Positions 9,418 through 17,444 of a stretch of DNA of 64,000 nt are shown here, piece after piece (position 1 is the first letter of the stretch; each line of letters begins with the position of its first letter). Origin of the DNA: Nocardia jinanensis. GTDB lineage: Bacteria; Actinomycetota; Actinomycetes; Mycobacteriales; Mycobacteriaceae. A program made the position numbers and the translations under genes. The notes beneath the pieces are model-generated. The model searched no databases and was not told where the DNA came from. It saw nothing but the letters and a program-made list of their open reading frames with translations. Location: assembly GCF_014645735.1 (NCBI RefSeq), contig NZ_BMMH01000016.1, positions 1-64,000 of the forward strand, in the 5' to 3' direction.

Positions 9418-9990
9418 ATGGGAAGCGTGACACTGTGGATGCAGATATCACTCGACGGGTTCGCGGAGGGACCCGACGAGGCGGTCCACTGGCCGGTCGT
9501 CGACGAGGAACTCTGTACCGAATACCTGGATGAACTCCGCCGGGCCGATCTGCTGCTGTACGGGCGGAGAACCTACGAGATCCTGGCGGCCTTCTGGCCC
9601 ACCGCGGATCTGGCCCCGGTCTCCCCGTTCTATGTCGAATTCGCGCGATTCTGGCGCGCCGCGCCGAAACTCGTCGTGACGCGCACTCTGCGGAATCCGT
9701 CCTGGAACACCCGGGTCACCGGGCCGGACCCGATCGAGGAGGTGCGGCAGCGCAAAGCGGCGGGCCAGAACATGGTGCTGTTCGGCGGCGCAGAAACCGC
9801 GCGATCCTTCATGGCCCACGACCTGATCGACGAGTTCCGGCTCTTCGTGCACCCGTTACTGCTGGGTGGCGGGGTTCCCCTTTTCCGGTCACCGGTCGAC
9901 ACCAGCGGGTTGCAACTGGTGGATGTGCTGACCTTCGACAGCGCGGTGGTCCAGATGCACTATCGGCAGCAGGACTGTGTGATGTGCTGA
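9418..9990 (+). CDS. RibD C-terminal/dihydrofolate-reductase-like protein
   Basis: A 190-residue single-domain protein of the RibD_C/DHFR fold, NADPH-dependent in characterised relatives. It has the N-terminal strand VTLWMQISLDGFAEGPDE, the GRRTYEI segment and the nucleotide loop VLFGGAETARSFMAHDLIDE, followed by LFVHPLLLGGGVPLF. These proteins are common as single copies in actinobacteria and rarely act in folate or riboflavin synthesis. The start at 9418 is preferred over ATG 9406 because TGAGG lies 6 nt upstream and the product then begins MGSVT, typical of the family. Confidence 0.82.
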   Translation: MGSVTLWMQISLDGFAEGPDEAVHWPVVDEELCTEYLDELRRADLLLYGRRTYEILAAFWPTADLAPVSPFYVEFARFWRAAPKLVVTRTLRNPSWNTRVTGPDPIEEVRQRKAAGQNMVLFGGAETARSFMAHDLIDEFRLFVHPLLLGGGVPLFRSPVDTSGLQLVDVLTFDSAVVQMHYRQQDCVMC

Positions 9991-10064
9991 GCGTCACAAT
10001 ATCCCCGGCTGTGTGCGCTACGTGAAATGAACGGGTTCGCCGGACGGCCCACCGTGACGTGCAC

Positions 10065-10070
10065 TAATTT
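10065..10070 (+). promoter_or_regulatory. -10 hexamer for a probably leaderless transcript
   Basis: TAATTT fits the actinobacterial TANNNT -10 consensus and ends 8 nt before the ATG at 10079. No Shine-Dalgarno precedes that ATG. Transcription would start at or next to the start codon. The -35 region is not convincing. Confidence 0.4.
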
Positions 10071-10078
10071 ACGTTCCT

Positions 10079-12619
10079 ATGGCGGTGATCTACCCGGACG
10101 GTGCGGCACCCGCCGCACCCGCGACCGAGTTCTTCGGTCGGATGCGGGAACTGGCGCGCCTGCACGACCTGCTGCGTTCCGGTACCGCGCGCCTGATCAC
10201 CCTGATCGGGCCGGGCGGTATCGGCAAGACCCGGCTGGCCGCCGAAGCGCTGCGCCGGATAAGCCGCGCCGATCCCGGCCGGCCGGTGTACTGGGCGCGC
10301 CTGGCCGAACTCGAACGCGACTGCGCCGATTCGGCCGAGAACGTATTGCGCTCGGTGGTGCGGACCGATATCAGCGATCCCGACGCATTGGATGTCGGGG
10401 TGGGACCGCGTGCGGGTGCGCTCGCCGAACACGCGATCCTGGTACTGGACAACTGCGAACACGTGCTCGCGGCGGCGGGCCGGGCGGTCATCGACCTGCT
10501 CGCCACCACACCCGGCCTCACCGTTCTCGCCACCAGCCGCGAACCCGTCGGCTGGGCCGACGAATACATACTGGCCGTACCGCCGCTGTCGTCGTTCGAA
10601 TCGCTACAGCTGTTCCGGCAGCGCGCCGAGCTCACCGGACGCCCCGTTCCCGAGGATCCGGCGCAGCTCGCTGTCGTCCGCCGGATCTGCCGCCGGGTCG
10701 AGCACAATCCGCTGTTCATCCGGCTGGCTGCGGCCCGGCTGCGTCATCAACCGCCCGCCATGGTGCTGGCCGAACTCACCGGCGACGCGACCGACCAGCG
10801 GATGCAGTGGTCGCAGAGCGCGCGGGCGGGCACCGAGCGGCGGCACCGCGGGGTCTACGACGTGATCGCCTGGTCCTTCGACCTGTGTGCGGCCGACGAA
10901 CAGTTACTACTGCAACGGATGTCGGTGTTCGCGGCCGGATACGAGACCGACGGGGTGACACCGCAGCGCAACGGGGTCGAACTGCCCGCCGTCGTCGCGG
11001 TCTGCGCGGACGATGTACTGCCCGCCGGACAGGTGGTGCCACTGCTGGAGCGGCTGGCCGAGTGCTCGCTGGTCTCGACATTCCGCACCGAGACCAGTGT
11101 GCGCTGGTATCTGGTGGAGAGTGTGCGCCTGTTCGCCGGTGACCGGTTGCGCCGCGACCCGGCCGAGGTGAACCGGATGGCCGCCCGGCACCGCCGCTAC
11201 CACCGCGATCGAGTGGTCGCCGCCCGGTCGCTCTGGTTCGGCCCGCGCGAACAATCGTGGCTCGACTGGGCCCGTACATCCTGGGATGACATCCTGATCG
11301 GTATCGAGACCGGTCTCGCCGATCCCGGGGAGGCACTGGTCGGCCTGGAGACGGCCTCGGTGCTGCTGTCGGTCTGGGTTCCGTTCGTCAAAGGTGGGAG
11401 CCGGGCGCTGACCAGGCTCACCGCGGAGGCTCTCGACATCACCCGGGCCGAGGGGATCACCGAGCACCATATCCGGGCCACCGCCCTGCTCGGCTGGTAC
11501 TACCTGTGGCAGGGCGAAGCCGATCGGGCCGCGGCACTGCTCGACGAATGCGTCGCCGGACGGAATCCGGGCTCGTCGTGGCGGGATACTCCGGAGATCG
11601 ATATCGACCTGCCCGCTTCGGTCGAATGGATCTGGGGCCTGGAACTGATGCTGTTCCGGATGGACGCGCGCGCTGTCACGGTCCTGGAGCGGGCCGGCCA
11701 CAAGTTCACCGCGCAAGGCGATCGGGTGGGGGTGGAGCGCGGTCAGATCTTCGCGGCTCTCGCGGCCTCCATGCTGGGTGATCCGGATCGGGCGAACCGG
11801 ATCACCCGCCGGCATCTGGAACGCTCGGTGGCCTCGGAGTCCTCGTCGGCCGCCCATTGGGCACGGGTCGCACGCACACTGGCGCTGGCGCGTTCCGCCG
11901 AACCGGCCGCTGCGCTGGAACCTGCCCATGCGGTGGTGTCCGGAATGAGTTCGGGCCGTGACACCTGGATGACGTCGTGGTCGGTGGCGGTGTGCATGCT
12001 CGTGCTGACCCAGGTACTCACGGGGGATCCCGCCGCATTGGGTGCCGCGGCGGCCATCCGTATCCGTGCCACCGAACTGGCCTGGCTGGTCGGGGTTTTC
12101 CGGGCCTGCCACCGCTCGCTGGGGATATGTATCGAGCGGGTGCCGATGGTGGTGCTCGGCGTGCGCCGTGCGACGGAGGTCGCGACGGCGGTCATCGGAC
12201 CGGCGGATTTCGCCGCCGCCGAACAGCGGGGCGAGCAGTTCCGCCCCGGCGGTGACGCGGTACGGGAATACCTGCGCCATCGCTGGCCGGTGCGTCCGGT
12301 AGTGGCGGACGCACCGGTGGATCGTGGTGAACCGGCCGATTCACGCTGGGACAATCTCTCGCCGGCCGAACGCGAGGTCGCGGTCCTGGCCGCCGCGGGC
12401 TGGCCGAACAGTGCCATCGCCCAGCGGCGTGGTAGTTCGGTGCGGACAGTGGACGCGCAGGTCGCCAGTATCCGGCAGAAGCTCATGATCGGCTCCCGCC
12501 GGCAGATCCCGGATCATATTCCGGTCCATCTCACCGGGGCTGTGGATACCGAACGTGCTACCGCCGCCGACCGTCCCCGGAACCGGCGGCGTACGCCGCG
12601 CCTGCCCGACAGGCAGTGA
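10079..12619 (+). CDS. large ATP-binding LuxR-family regulator (NB-ARC/LuxR HTH)
   Basis: The 846-residue protein has an N-terminal NB-ARC-type ATPase (Walker A GPGGIGKTR at about 44-52, Walker B AILVLDNCEH), a long helical middle region compatible with TPR-like repeats, and a C-terminal LuxR helix-turn-helix (about 754-810; LSPAEREVAVLAAAGWPNSA). Such STAND regulators are held inactive until a ligand and ATP drive oligomerisation. The target genes are unknown; no biosynthetic cluster adjoins it. The C-terminal HTH has a slightly unusual recognition helix (RGSSVRTVDAQVASI). Confidence 0.88.
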   Translation: MAVIYPDGAAPAAPATEFFGRMRELARLHDLLRSGTARLITLIGPGGIGKTRLAAEALRRISRADPGRPVYWARLAELERDCADSAENVLRSVVRTDISDPDALDVGVGPRAGALAEHAILVLDNCEHVLAAAGRAVIDLLATTPGLTVLATSREPVGWADEYILAVPPLSSFESLQLFRQRAELTGRPVPEDPAQLAVVRRICRRVEHNPLFIRLAAARLRHQPPAMVLAELTGDATDQRMQWSQSARAGTERRHRGVYDVIAWSFDLCAADEQLLLQRMSVFAAGYETDGVTPQRNGVELPAVVAVCADDVLPAGQVVPLLERLAECSLVSTFRTETSVRWYLVESVRLFAGDRLRRDPAEVNRMAARHRRYHRDRVVAARSLWFGPREQSWLDWARTSWDDILIGIETGLADPGEALVGLETASVLLSVWVPFVKGGSRALTRLTAEALDITRAEGITEHHIRATALLGWYYLWQGEADRAAALLDECVAGRNPGSSWRDTPEIDIDLPASVEWIWGLELMLFRMDARAVTVLERAGHKFTAQGDRVGVERGQIFAALAASMLGDPDRANRITRRHLERSVASESSSAAHWARVARTLALARSAEPAAALEPAHAVVSGMSSGRDTWMTSWSVAVCMLVLTQVLTGDPAALGAAAAIRIRATELAWLVGVFRACHRSLGICIERVPMVVLGVRRATEVATAVIGPADFAAAEQRGEQFRPGGDAVREYLRHRWPVRPVVADAPVDRGEPADSRWDNLSPAEREVAVLAAAGWPNSAIAQRRGSSVRTVDAQVASIRQKLMIGSRRQIPDHIPVHLTGAVDTERATAADRPRNRRRTPRLPDRQ

Positions 12620-12635
12620 TCGCGCGGCGCGGGTA

Positions 12636-12950
12636 TCACCGACAGGCGTAGTAGTACGGCTTGTAGGCGCAGATGTCGAGGTAGCCGCCCTGGTCACCGT
12701 CGTAGGTGAAACTGCGCTCGGCCGGGATCGCGTGGACCGGCTCGCTGCGGTTGCTGGGATCGCTGGGCAGGTCGTGGGTGTCGCCGTAGCTGCCGTGACC
12801 GGGGTGGGAGTCGTCGCGGCTGCTGTGGCCGGGGGCGTCGGCGAGAGCCAGCTGAGGGGCCACGGTGGCGGGGATCGCGGCGAGGGCTCCGGCCAGCACG
12901 GTGGCGGCGGCGATTCTCTTCACGAATCCGAAGGTGCGGGTGATGTTCAT
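12636..12950 (-). CDS. small secreted protein of unknown function
   Basis: A 104-residue protein with a clear Sec signal peptide (basic FVKR, hydrophobic AAATVLAGALAAI, likely cleavage after ALA near residue 35). The mature part of about 70 residues is His/Asp/Ser-rich, then ends in an aromatic, two-cysteine tail (DICAYKPYYYACR) that could form a disulphide. I do not recognise the family. ATG 12950 has GGAG 6 nt upstream, better than the longer reading. The stop lies 16 bp from the stop of the convergent LuxR-type gene. Confidence 0.75.
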   Translation of the reverse strand: MNITRTFGFVKRIAAATVLAGALAAIPATVAPQLALADAPGHSSRDDSHPGHGSYGDTHDLPSDPSNRSEPVHAIPAERSFTYDGDQGGYLDICAYKPYYYACR

Positions 12951-13118
12951 GGTGTGCTCCGTTCTGTTCCGGCAGATAGAACGTCTACGGTGAGTCAATG
13001 TATGTGGGTCCGTAGTTCTATGTGCCGCTGTTTAACGGTACGGTACACGAGTGTTCGAATGCGCGTCCATGCATTTCTCAGCAATGGGAAAGGATCGGCC
13101 GGATTCGGCCGAACAGGC

Positions 13119-15833
13119 TTACAGCCGGGGATCGACGGGTTCGGATTCCAGGGCCAGCACCGCGAATACCGCCTCGTGCACCCGCCACAGCGGCTCACCG
13201 CTCACGAACCGCTCCAGGGCCTCGATACCCAGCGCGTATTCCCGCAGTGCCATCGACCGCTTTCGGCCGAGTCCCCGGTTGCGCAGCCGGCGCAGATTGT
13301 CCTCGCGGAGGTACTCGGGCCCGTAGATGATCCGGAGGTACTCCGGTCCACGGCACTTGACACCGGGCTGGACCAACCGGCCGCCGGGCGCCTGCGAAGT
13401 CACCTGATCACGGCGGGTTTCCGCAGGTAGCGGTTCGTCTGCGTGACCGGGAGCGGCATTGCCGGGCCACCCGTCGCCGGTGCCGGCGAGATCGCCCGCC
13501 GCCGTGATATCCGGGTCCCGGGGCCGTGACTTCGGCACGCCGTGTACGAGGGCGTCCACCGGTTTGACCACCATCCCTTCGCCACCGGCCCCGGTGAGCG
13601 TCGTCCACCACGCGGTGGCCGCCGCCTCGCTCGACGGATCGGTGAGATCGACGGTCATCCGTCCGGTCGGCGCGAGCAGGGCCGGGTCGGCGGCCACCAG
13701 GCGATCGATCAGTTGCAGCTGCCGGTGATGGTCGTGTACCGCGTAGCAGTTCCCCTCGCCGGCGAGCACCCCGAACGGTGCCAGCCGCAGGCCCGTCAGA
13801 CCCTCGACCGGCCAGCAGTAGCGGCCGTACGCGCGGGTGAACGCGGCGATATCGGTGGCGCGCCCGGCCATCCGGTCCCGCAGGGGACCCACCTCCTGGC
13901 CCCGGGTGGCGGCGGCCGCGAGTACCTCCGTCGCGGCGTCCAGGGAGGCGCGCCCCGCGGCGCCGACAGCGGCATACTGATCGCGCAGGAGTTGCTGGGC
14001 CTTCGCCGACCAGGGCATGAGTTCGGTGTCCAGTAGCAGCCACCCGGTCCCGAGTTCGTCGAACAGACCGGCCGTTTCGGCGGCCGTACGTACACGGGCC
14101 AGCAGCGCCTCGGTGCGGTCCGGATCGTCGAAGAAGGGGCGTCCGGTCCGCGTATAGATCATGCCGGTGCCGTGGTCCACGCCGAACCGCTCCCGGGCGG
14201 CGGCGGCCGATCGAGCGACCAGGACGACCGCTCGCGACCCCATATGTTTCTCCTGGCACACCAACCGCGTGACACCTTCGCCGCGGAAGTAGGCGAATGC
14301 CTGCGCGGGGTGTTCGAGGTAGCCCGGGAGTTCGGAGGTGGCGCAAGGTGCCATGGTCGGCGGAAGGTAGATCAGCCAGCGCGGATCCACGGCGAACCGG
14401 CTCATCACCTCGAGCGCCGCACCCGCGTTCTCCGCGGCGATCCCTACCCGGCCGTGGTGCCGGGTCTCGACCACGCGCCGGCCGATCACGTCGTCCAGGT
14501 CCAGGATCGCGGGATCGCGCTGTACCGGCGCGCCGCCCGGTTCCTCCGCCGGTGTGAGCGGCCGGACCGGCTCGTACCAGACCTGTTCTGCCGGAACGGA
14601 TACCGGCTGCCGTTCCGGATAACGAAGTGCCGAGAGTCGCCCGCCGAAAACCACGCCGGTGTCCAGGCAGAGGGTGTTGTTCACCCACCGCAGGTCGGTG
14701 ACCGGGGTGTGCCCGTACAACACGATCGCGCGGCCGCGGTAGTCCTCGGCCCAGGGGTAGCGCACCGGCAGACCGTAGGAGTCGGTTTCGCCGGTGGATT
14801 CGCCGTACATGGCGAAGGATCGGACCCGCCCGGAGGACCGTCCGTGATATTCCTCCTTCAACCCGGCGTGGGCGACCACCAGTCGCCCTCCGTCGAGTAC
14901 ATAGTGGCTGATCAGGCCGCGGCAGAAGTCGAGGGCCGCGGCGCGGAACCGCGGATCCTCGGCCTCCAGCTGTGCCAGCGATTCGGCGAGTCCATGAGTC
15001 GGGTTCACCTTCTTACCGCCGAGCGCGCGCACAAGCTTGTTCTCGTGGTTGCCGGTGACACAGAGGGCGTCACCGGCGCGGACCATACCCATCACCAGGC
15101 GCAGCACCCCGGGAGTATCGGGTCCGCGGTCGACCAGATCACCGACGAATACGGCGGTACGGCCCGCCGGGTGCCGGGCGCCGACCGCCCGGCCCGCCGC
15201 GTCGCGTTCGAGCCGGTAACCCAGCACGCCGAGCAGAGTCTCGAGTTCGGACCGGCAGCCGTGTACATCGCCGATCACATCGAAGGGTCCGGCGAGGTCC
15301 CGCCGATCGGTCCACAGCCGCTCGTCCACGATGCGGGCCCCGGCGATCTCTTCCACGCCGCGCAGCGTGTGCACGCGCCGGAAGCCCTCCCGCTCCAGCC
15401 CGCGCAGCCCACGGCGCAGTTCGCGCTGCTGCCGGTGGACCACATGGGCGCCCAGGGCTGCCCGGTCCAGCCGGTTCGAATTGCGTTGCGCGCAGATCGA
15501 GTCCGGGACATCCAGCACGATCGCCACCGGCAGTACATCGTGGGCGCGGGCCAGCGCGACGAGTTCCTTCCGCGCGCCGGGCTGCACATTGGTGGCGTCG
15601 ACGACGGTTCGGAGTCCGCGCCGCAATCGCACGCCGACGATATGGTGCAGCAGCGTGAAGGCCTCGGGTGTCGCGGCCTGATCGTTCTCGTCGTCGCTCA
15701 CCAGTCCCCGGCAGAAATCGGAGGAGATCACCGAGGTCGGCGGGAAATGAGTGCGGGCGAAGGTGGATTTGCCCGATCCGGTGCAACCGATGAGAACCAC
15801 CAGGCACAGATCGGGTACGGCGACATCGTTCAC
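13119..15833 (-). CDS. pnkp: bacterial polynucleotide kinase-phosphatase-ligase Pnkp (RNA repair)
   Basis: A 904-residue trifunctional RNA-repair enzyme. The kinase P-loop is GCTGSGKST (residues 16-24) with catalytic Asp39. The binuclear metallophosphatase has GDVHG (Asp189, His191), GDLVDRG (Asp232), GNHE (Asn262, His263), His322 and His375. The ligase/adenylyltransferase has EKHMGSR with nucleophile Lys529. These positions track the Clostridium thermocellum enzyme almost residue for residue. Pnkp heals 5'-OH and 2',3'-cyclic phosphate ends of cut RNA and seals them only together with Hen1. GTG 15833 overlaps the hen1 stop as GTGA, so the two are translationally coupled. Confidence 0.95.
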   Translation of the reverse strand: MNDVAVPDLCLVVLIGCTGSGKSTFARTHFPPTSVISSDFCRGLVSDDENDQAATPEAFTLLHHIVGVRLRRGLRTVVDATNVQPGARKELVALARAHDVLPVAIVLDVPDSICAQRNSNRLDRAALGAHVVHRQQRELRRGLRGLEREGFRRVHTLRGVEEIAGARIVDERLWTDRRDLAGPFDVIGDVHGCRSELETLLGVLGYRLERDAAGRAVGARHPAGRTAVFVGDLVDRGPDTPGVLRLVMGMVRAGDALCVTGNHENKLVRALGGKKVNPTHGLAESLAQLEAEDPRFRAAALDFCRGLISHYVLDGGRLVVAHAGLKEEYHGRSSGRVRSFAMYGESTGETDSYGLPVRYPWAEDYRGRAIVLYGHTPVTDLRWVNNTLCLDTGVVFGGRLSALRYPERQPVSVPAEQVWYEPVRPLTPAEEPGGAPVQRDPAILDLDDVIGRRVVETRHHGRVGIAAENAGAALEVMSRFAVDPRWLIYLPPTMAPCATSELPGYLEHPAQAFAYFRGEGVTRLVCQEKHMGSRAVVLVARSAAAARERFGVDHGTGMIYTRTGRPFFDDPDRTEALLARVRTAAETAGLFDELGTGWLLLDTELMPWSAKAQQLLRDQYAAVGAAGRASLDAATEVLAAAATRGQEVGPLRDRMAGRATDIAAFTRAYGRYCWPVEGLTGLRLAPFGVLAGEGNCYAVHDHHRQLQLIDRLVAADPALLAPTGRMTVDLTDPSSEAAATAWWTTLTGAGGEGMVVKPVDALVHGVPKSRPRDPDITAAGDLAGTGDGWPGNAAPGHADEPLPAETRRDQVTSQAPGGRLVQPGVKCRGPEYLRIIYGPEYLREDNLRRLRNRGLGRKRSMALREYALGIEALERFVSGEPLWRVHEAVFAVLALESEPVDPRL

Positions 15834-17368
15834 CGGGCGGCTCCTTCGGCATCGTCGATGGCCCGGGTGAAGACAGCGAGCTGACAGGGCGGCCCGACCT
15901 CGGGGTCGGGGGCGCCGATCGGGGTGAAGCGGGCCAGATAGCCGTAGTGCTCCGCCACCCGTCCGGCCCAGGCGCGGAATTCGTCCCGGGTCCATTCGAA
16001 CCGGTGATCCGAATGCCGGAACTTCCCGGCGGGCAAACCGTCGTAGCGGACGTTGTATTCGGCATTGGGTGTGGTCACCAGCACTGATAGTGGGGCCGCG
16101 GCGCCGAAGACCACATATTCGAACGCGGGTAGCCGCGGCGGATCGATATGCTCGACCACCTCCATCAGTACCGCGGCATCGTACCCACGCAGGGAGGTAT
16201 CGGTGTAGGTGAGCGACCCCTGGCGCAACGTGATCCGGCGCGTGACCTGTTCGGGCATTCGATCCAGCCGGAGTCTGCGCCGGGCGATCGCCAGTGCGCG
16301 TGCGGACACATCGATACCGGTGATTTCCTGGAAGGATCTGTCGCCGAGCAACTCCCGGAGCAGCGCGCCTTCGCCGCAGCCGAGGTCGAGGACCCGGGCG
16401 GCTCCCGTCGCGCGGAGTGCGGCCAGGACGGTGGCGCGGCGCTGCGCAGCCAGCGAGGGTGTGGTCCCGGTCGCCGGGGTGGGGTCCGCGTCCGCGGTGA
16501 CTGTGCCCCGGGCCGTGCGGTCCGGGCGGATGCTGTCGGCATCCGTATCGGCCGCCCCGACGGCCGGGGTGTCCTGCGGCGGCTCGTCCACGGCGCCGAG
16601 ATCCTCCGGATCCGTATCGTCCAGTTCGGCCAGCCGGGCGAGAGCCGTGCGAATCAGTGACTGACGGCGCGTCAGATAGCGGCGCGTTATCCAGTCCCGT
16701 TCGGGGTGACCGGGCAGCCAGGAGCCGGCCGCCCGCAGGAGTTTGTCCACCTCGCCGGCGTCGAGCCAGTAGTGCTTCGCACCGTCCAGAACCGGGAGCA
16801 GGACGTAGAGGTGCCCGAGTGCCTCGGCCACCCGCAGCGTCCCCGACAACACCAGCCGCAGATGGGCCGAATCACCCCATTCGGGGAACGCGGGATCCAG
16901 CGGCAGCGGGGTGGCATCCACCGTCCAGCCGAGCGGGGCGAAAACGCGTTCGGCCACCTCCGCGCCGCCTCGGCAACCCACCGCGGGTAACTCGAGACGC
17001 AACGGCACCGGGGTGCGGGCGAGTTCCGGGTGCTGCGCGCAGTCGCCGCGCAGCGCACTGCGGAACACGGTCCCGATCGCCACCGACAGCAGTGACGACG
17101 CTGCGTACGGGCGATCGTTGACGTACTGGCCGAGGGCGAAGGCTTGCGTCTCGCGAGACGTCCCGCGCACGAGCCGTACCGGATCCACCTCCAGCAGCAG
17201 TGCCGCGGTACACCGCTCGGCCGCCGCCTCGGGGTAGAGCACATGGGCGGTGCCGAACGACAGACCGAACTCCTGCACGCGATCGGGATTCTTGTGCAGC
17301 AGGAACCCGAGATCGGTCGCAGGCGTGGAGGAATCCGCGTCCCGCGTACAAGTGATGGTCAACAGCAT
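15830..17368 (-). CDS. hen1: 3'-terminal RNA ribose 2'-O-methyltransferase Hen1
   Basis: The 512-residue bacterial Hen1 methylates the 2'-OH of the 3'-terminal nucleotide at an RNA break before sealing, which blocks re-cleavage. The N-terminal part (about 1-230) is the Pnkp-binding activator region. A charged Asp/Pro/Thr-rich linker follows. The C-terminal methyltransferase has the SAM loop DLGCGEG (328-334) and the metal-binding residues of Hen1: Glu403, Glu406 and His407 in MEVVEHI, and the His452/His455 pair in KFRHSDHRFEW. It shares a 4-bp stop/start overlap with pnkp and follows xfp by 76 nt, so all three probably form one transcript. Confidence 0.95.
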   Translation of the reverse strand: MLLTITCTRDADSSTPATDLGFLLHKNPDRVQEFGLSFGTAHVLYPEAAAERCTAALLLEVDPVRLVRGTSRETQAFALGQYVNDRPYAASSLLSVAIGTVFRSALRGDCAQHPELARTPVPLRLELPAVGCRGGAEVAERVFAPLGWTVDATPLPLDPAFPEWGDSAHLRLVLSGTLRVAEALGHLYVLLPVLDGAKHYWLDAGEVDKLLRAAGSWLPGHPERDWITRRYLTRRQSLIRTALARLAELDDTDPEDLGAVDEPPQDTPAVGAADTDADSIRPDRTARGTVTADADPTPATGTTPSLAAQRRATVLAALRATGAARVLDLGCGEGALLRELLGDRSFQEITGIDVSARALAIARRRLRLDRMPEQVTRRITLRQGSLTYTDTSLRGYDAAVLMEVVEHIDPPRLPAFEYVVFGAAAPLSVLVTTPNAEYNVRYDGLPAGKFRHSDHRFEWTRDEFRAWAGRVAEHYGYLARFTPIGAPDPEVGPPCQLAVFTRAIDDAEGAAR

Positions 17369-17444
17369 GCTGAGATCGTCGTCGAGCGGCAGCAGTGCGG
17401 CAAGACAGTTTCGGCGCGCTCTGCGGTCTGCGCCGCCGGCCCGG

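Noticed and set aside
13040..13075. LexA/SOS box near GTTCGAATGC
   Set aside because: Only one half-site; the mycobacterial palindrome is not completed.
14172..15884. 570-codon open frame on the plus strand
   Set aside because: Antisense to pnkp, in which every catalytic motif is intact.
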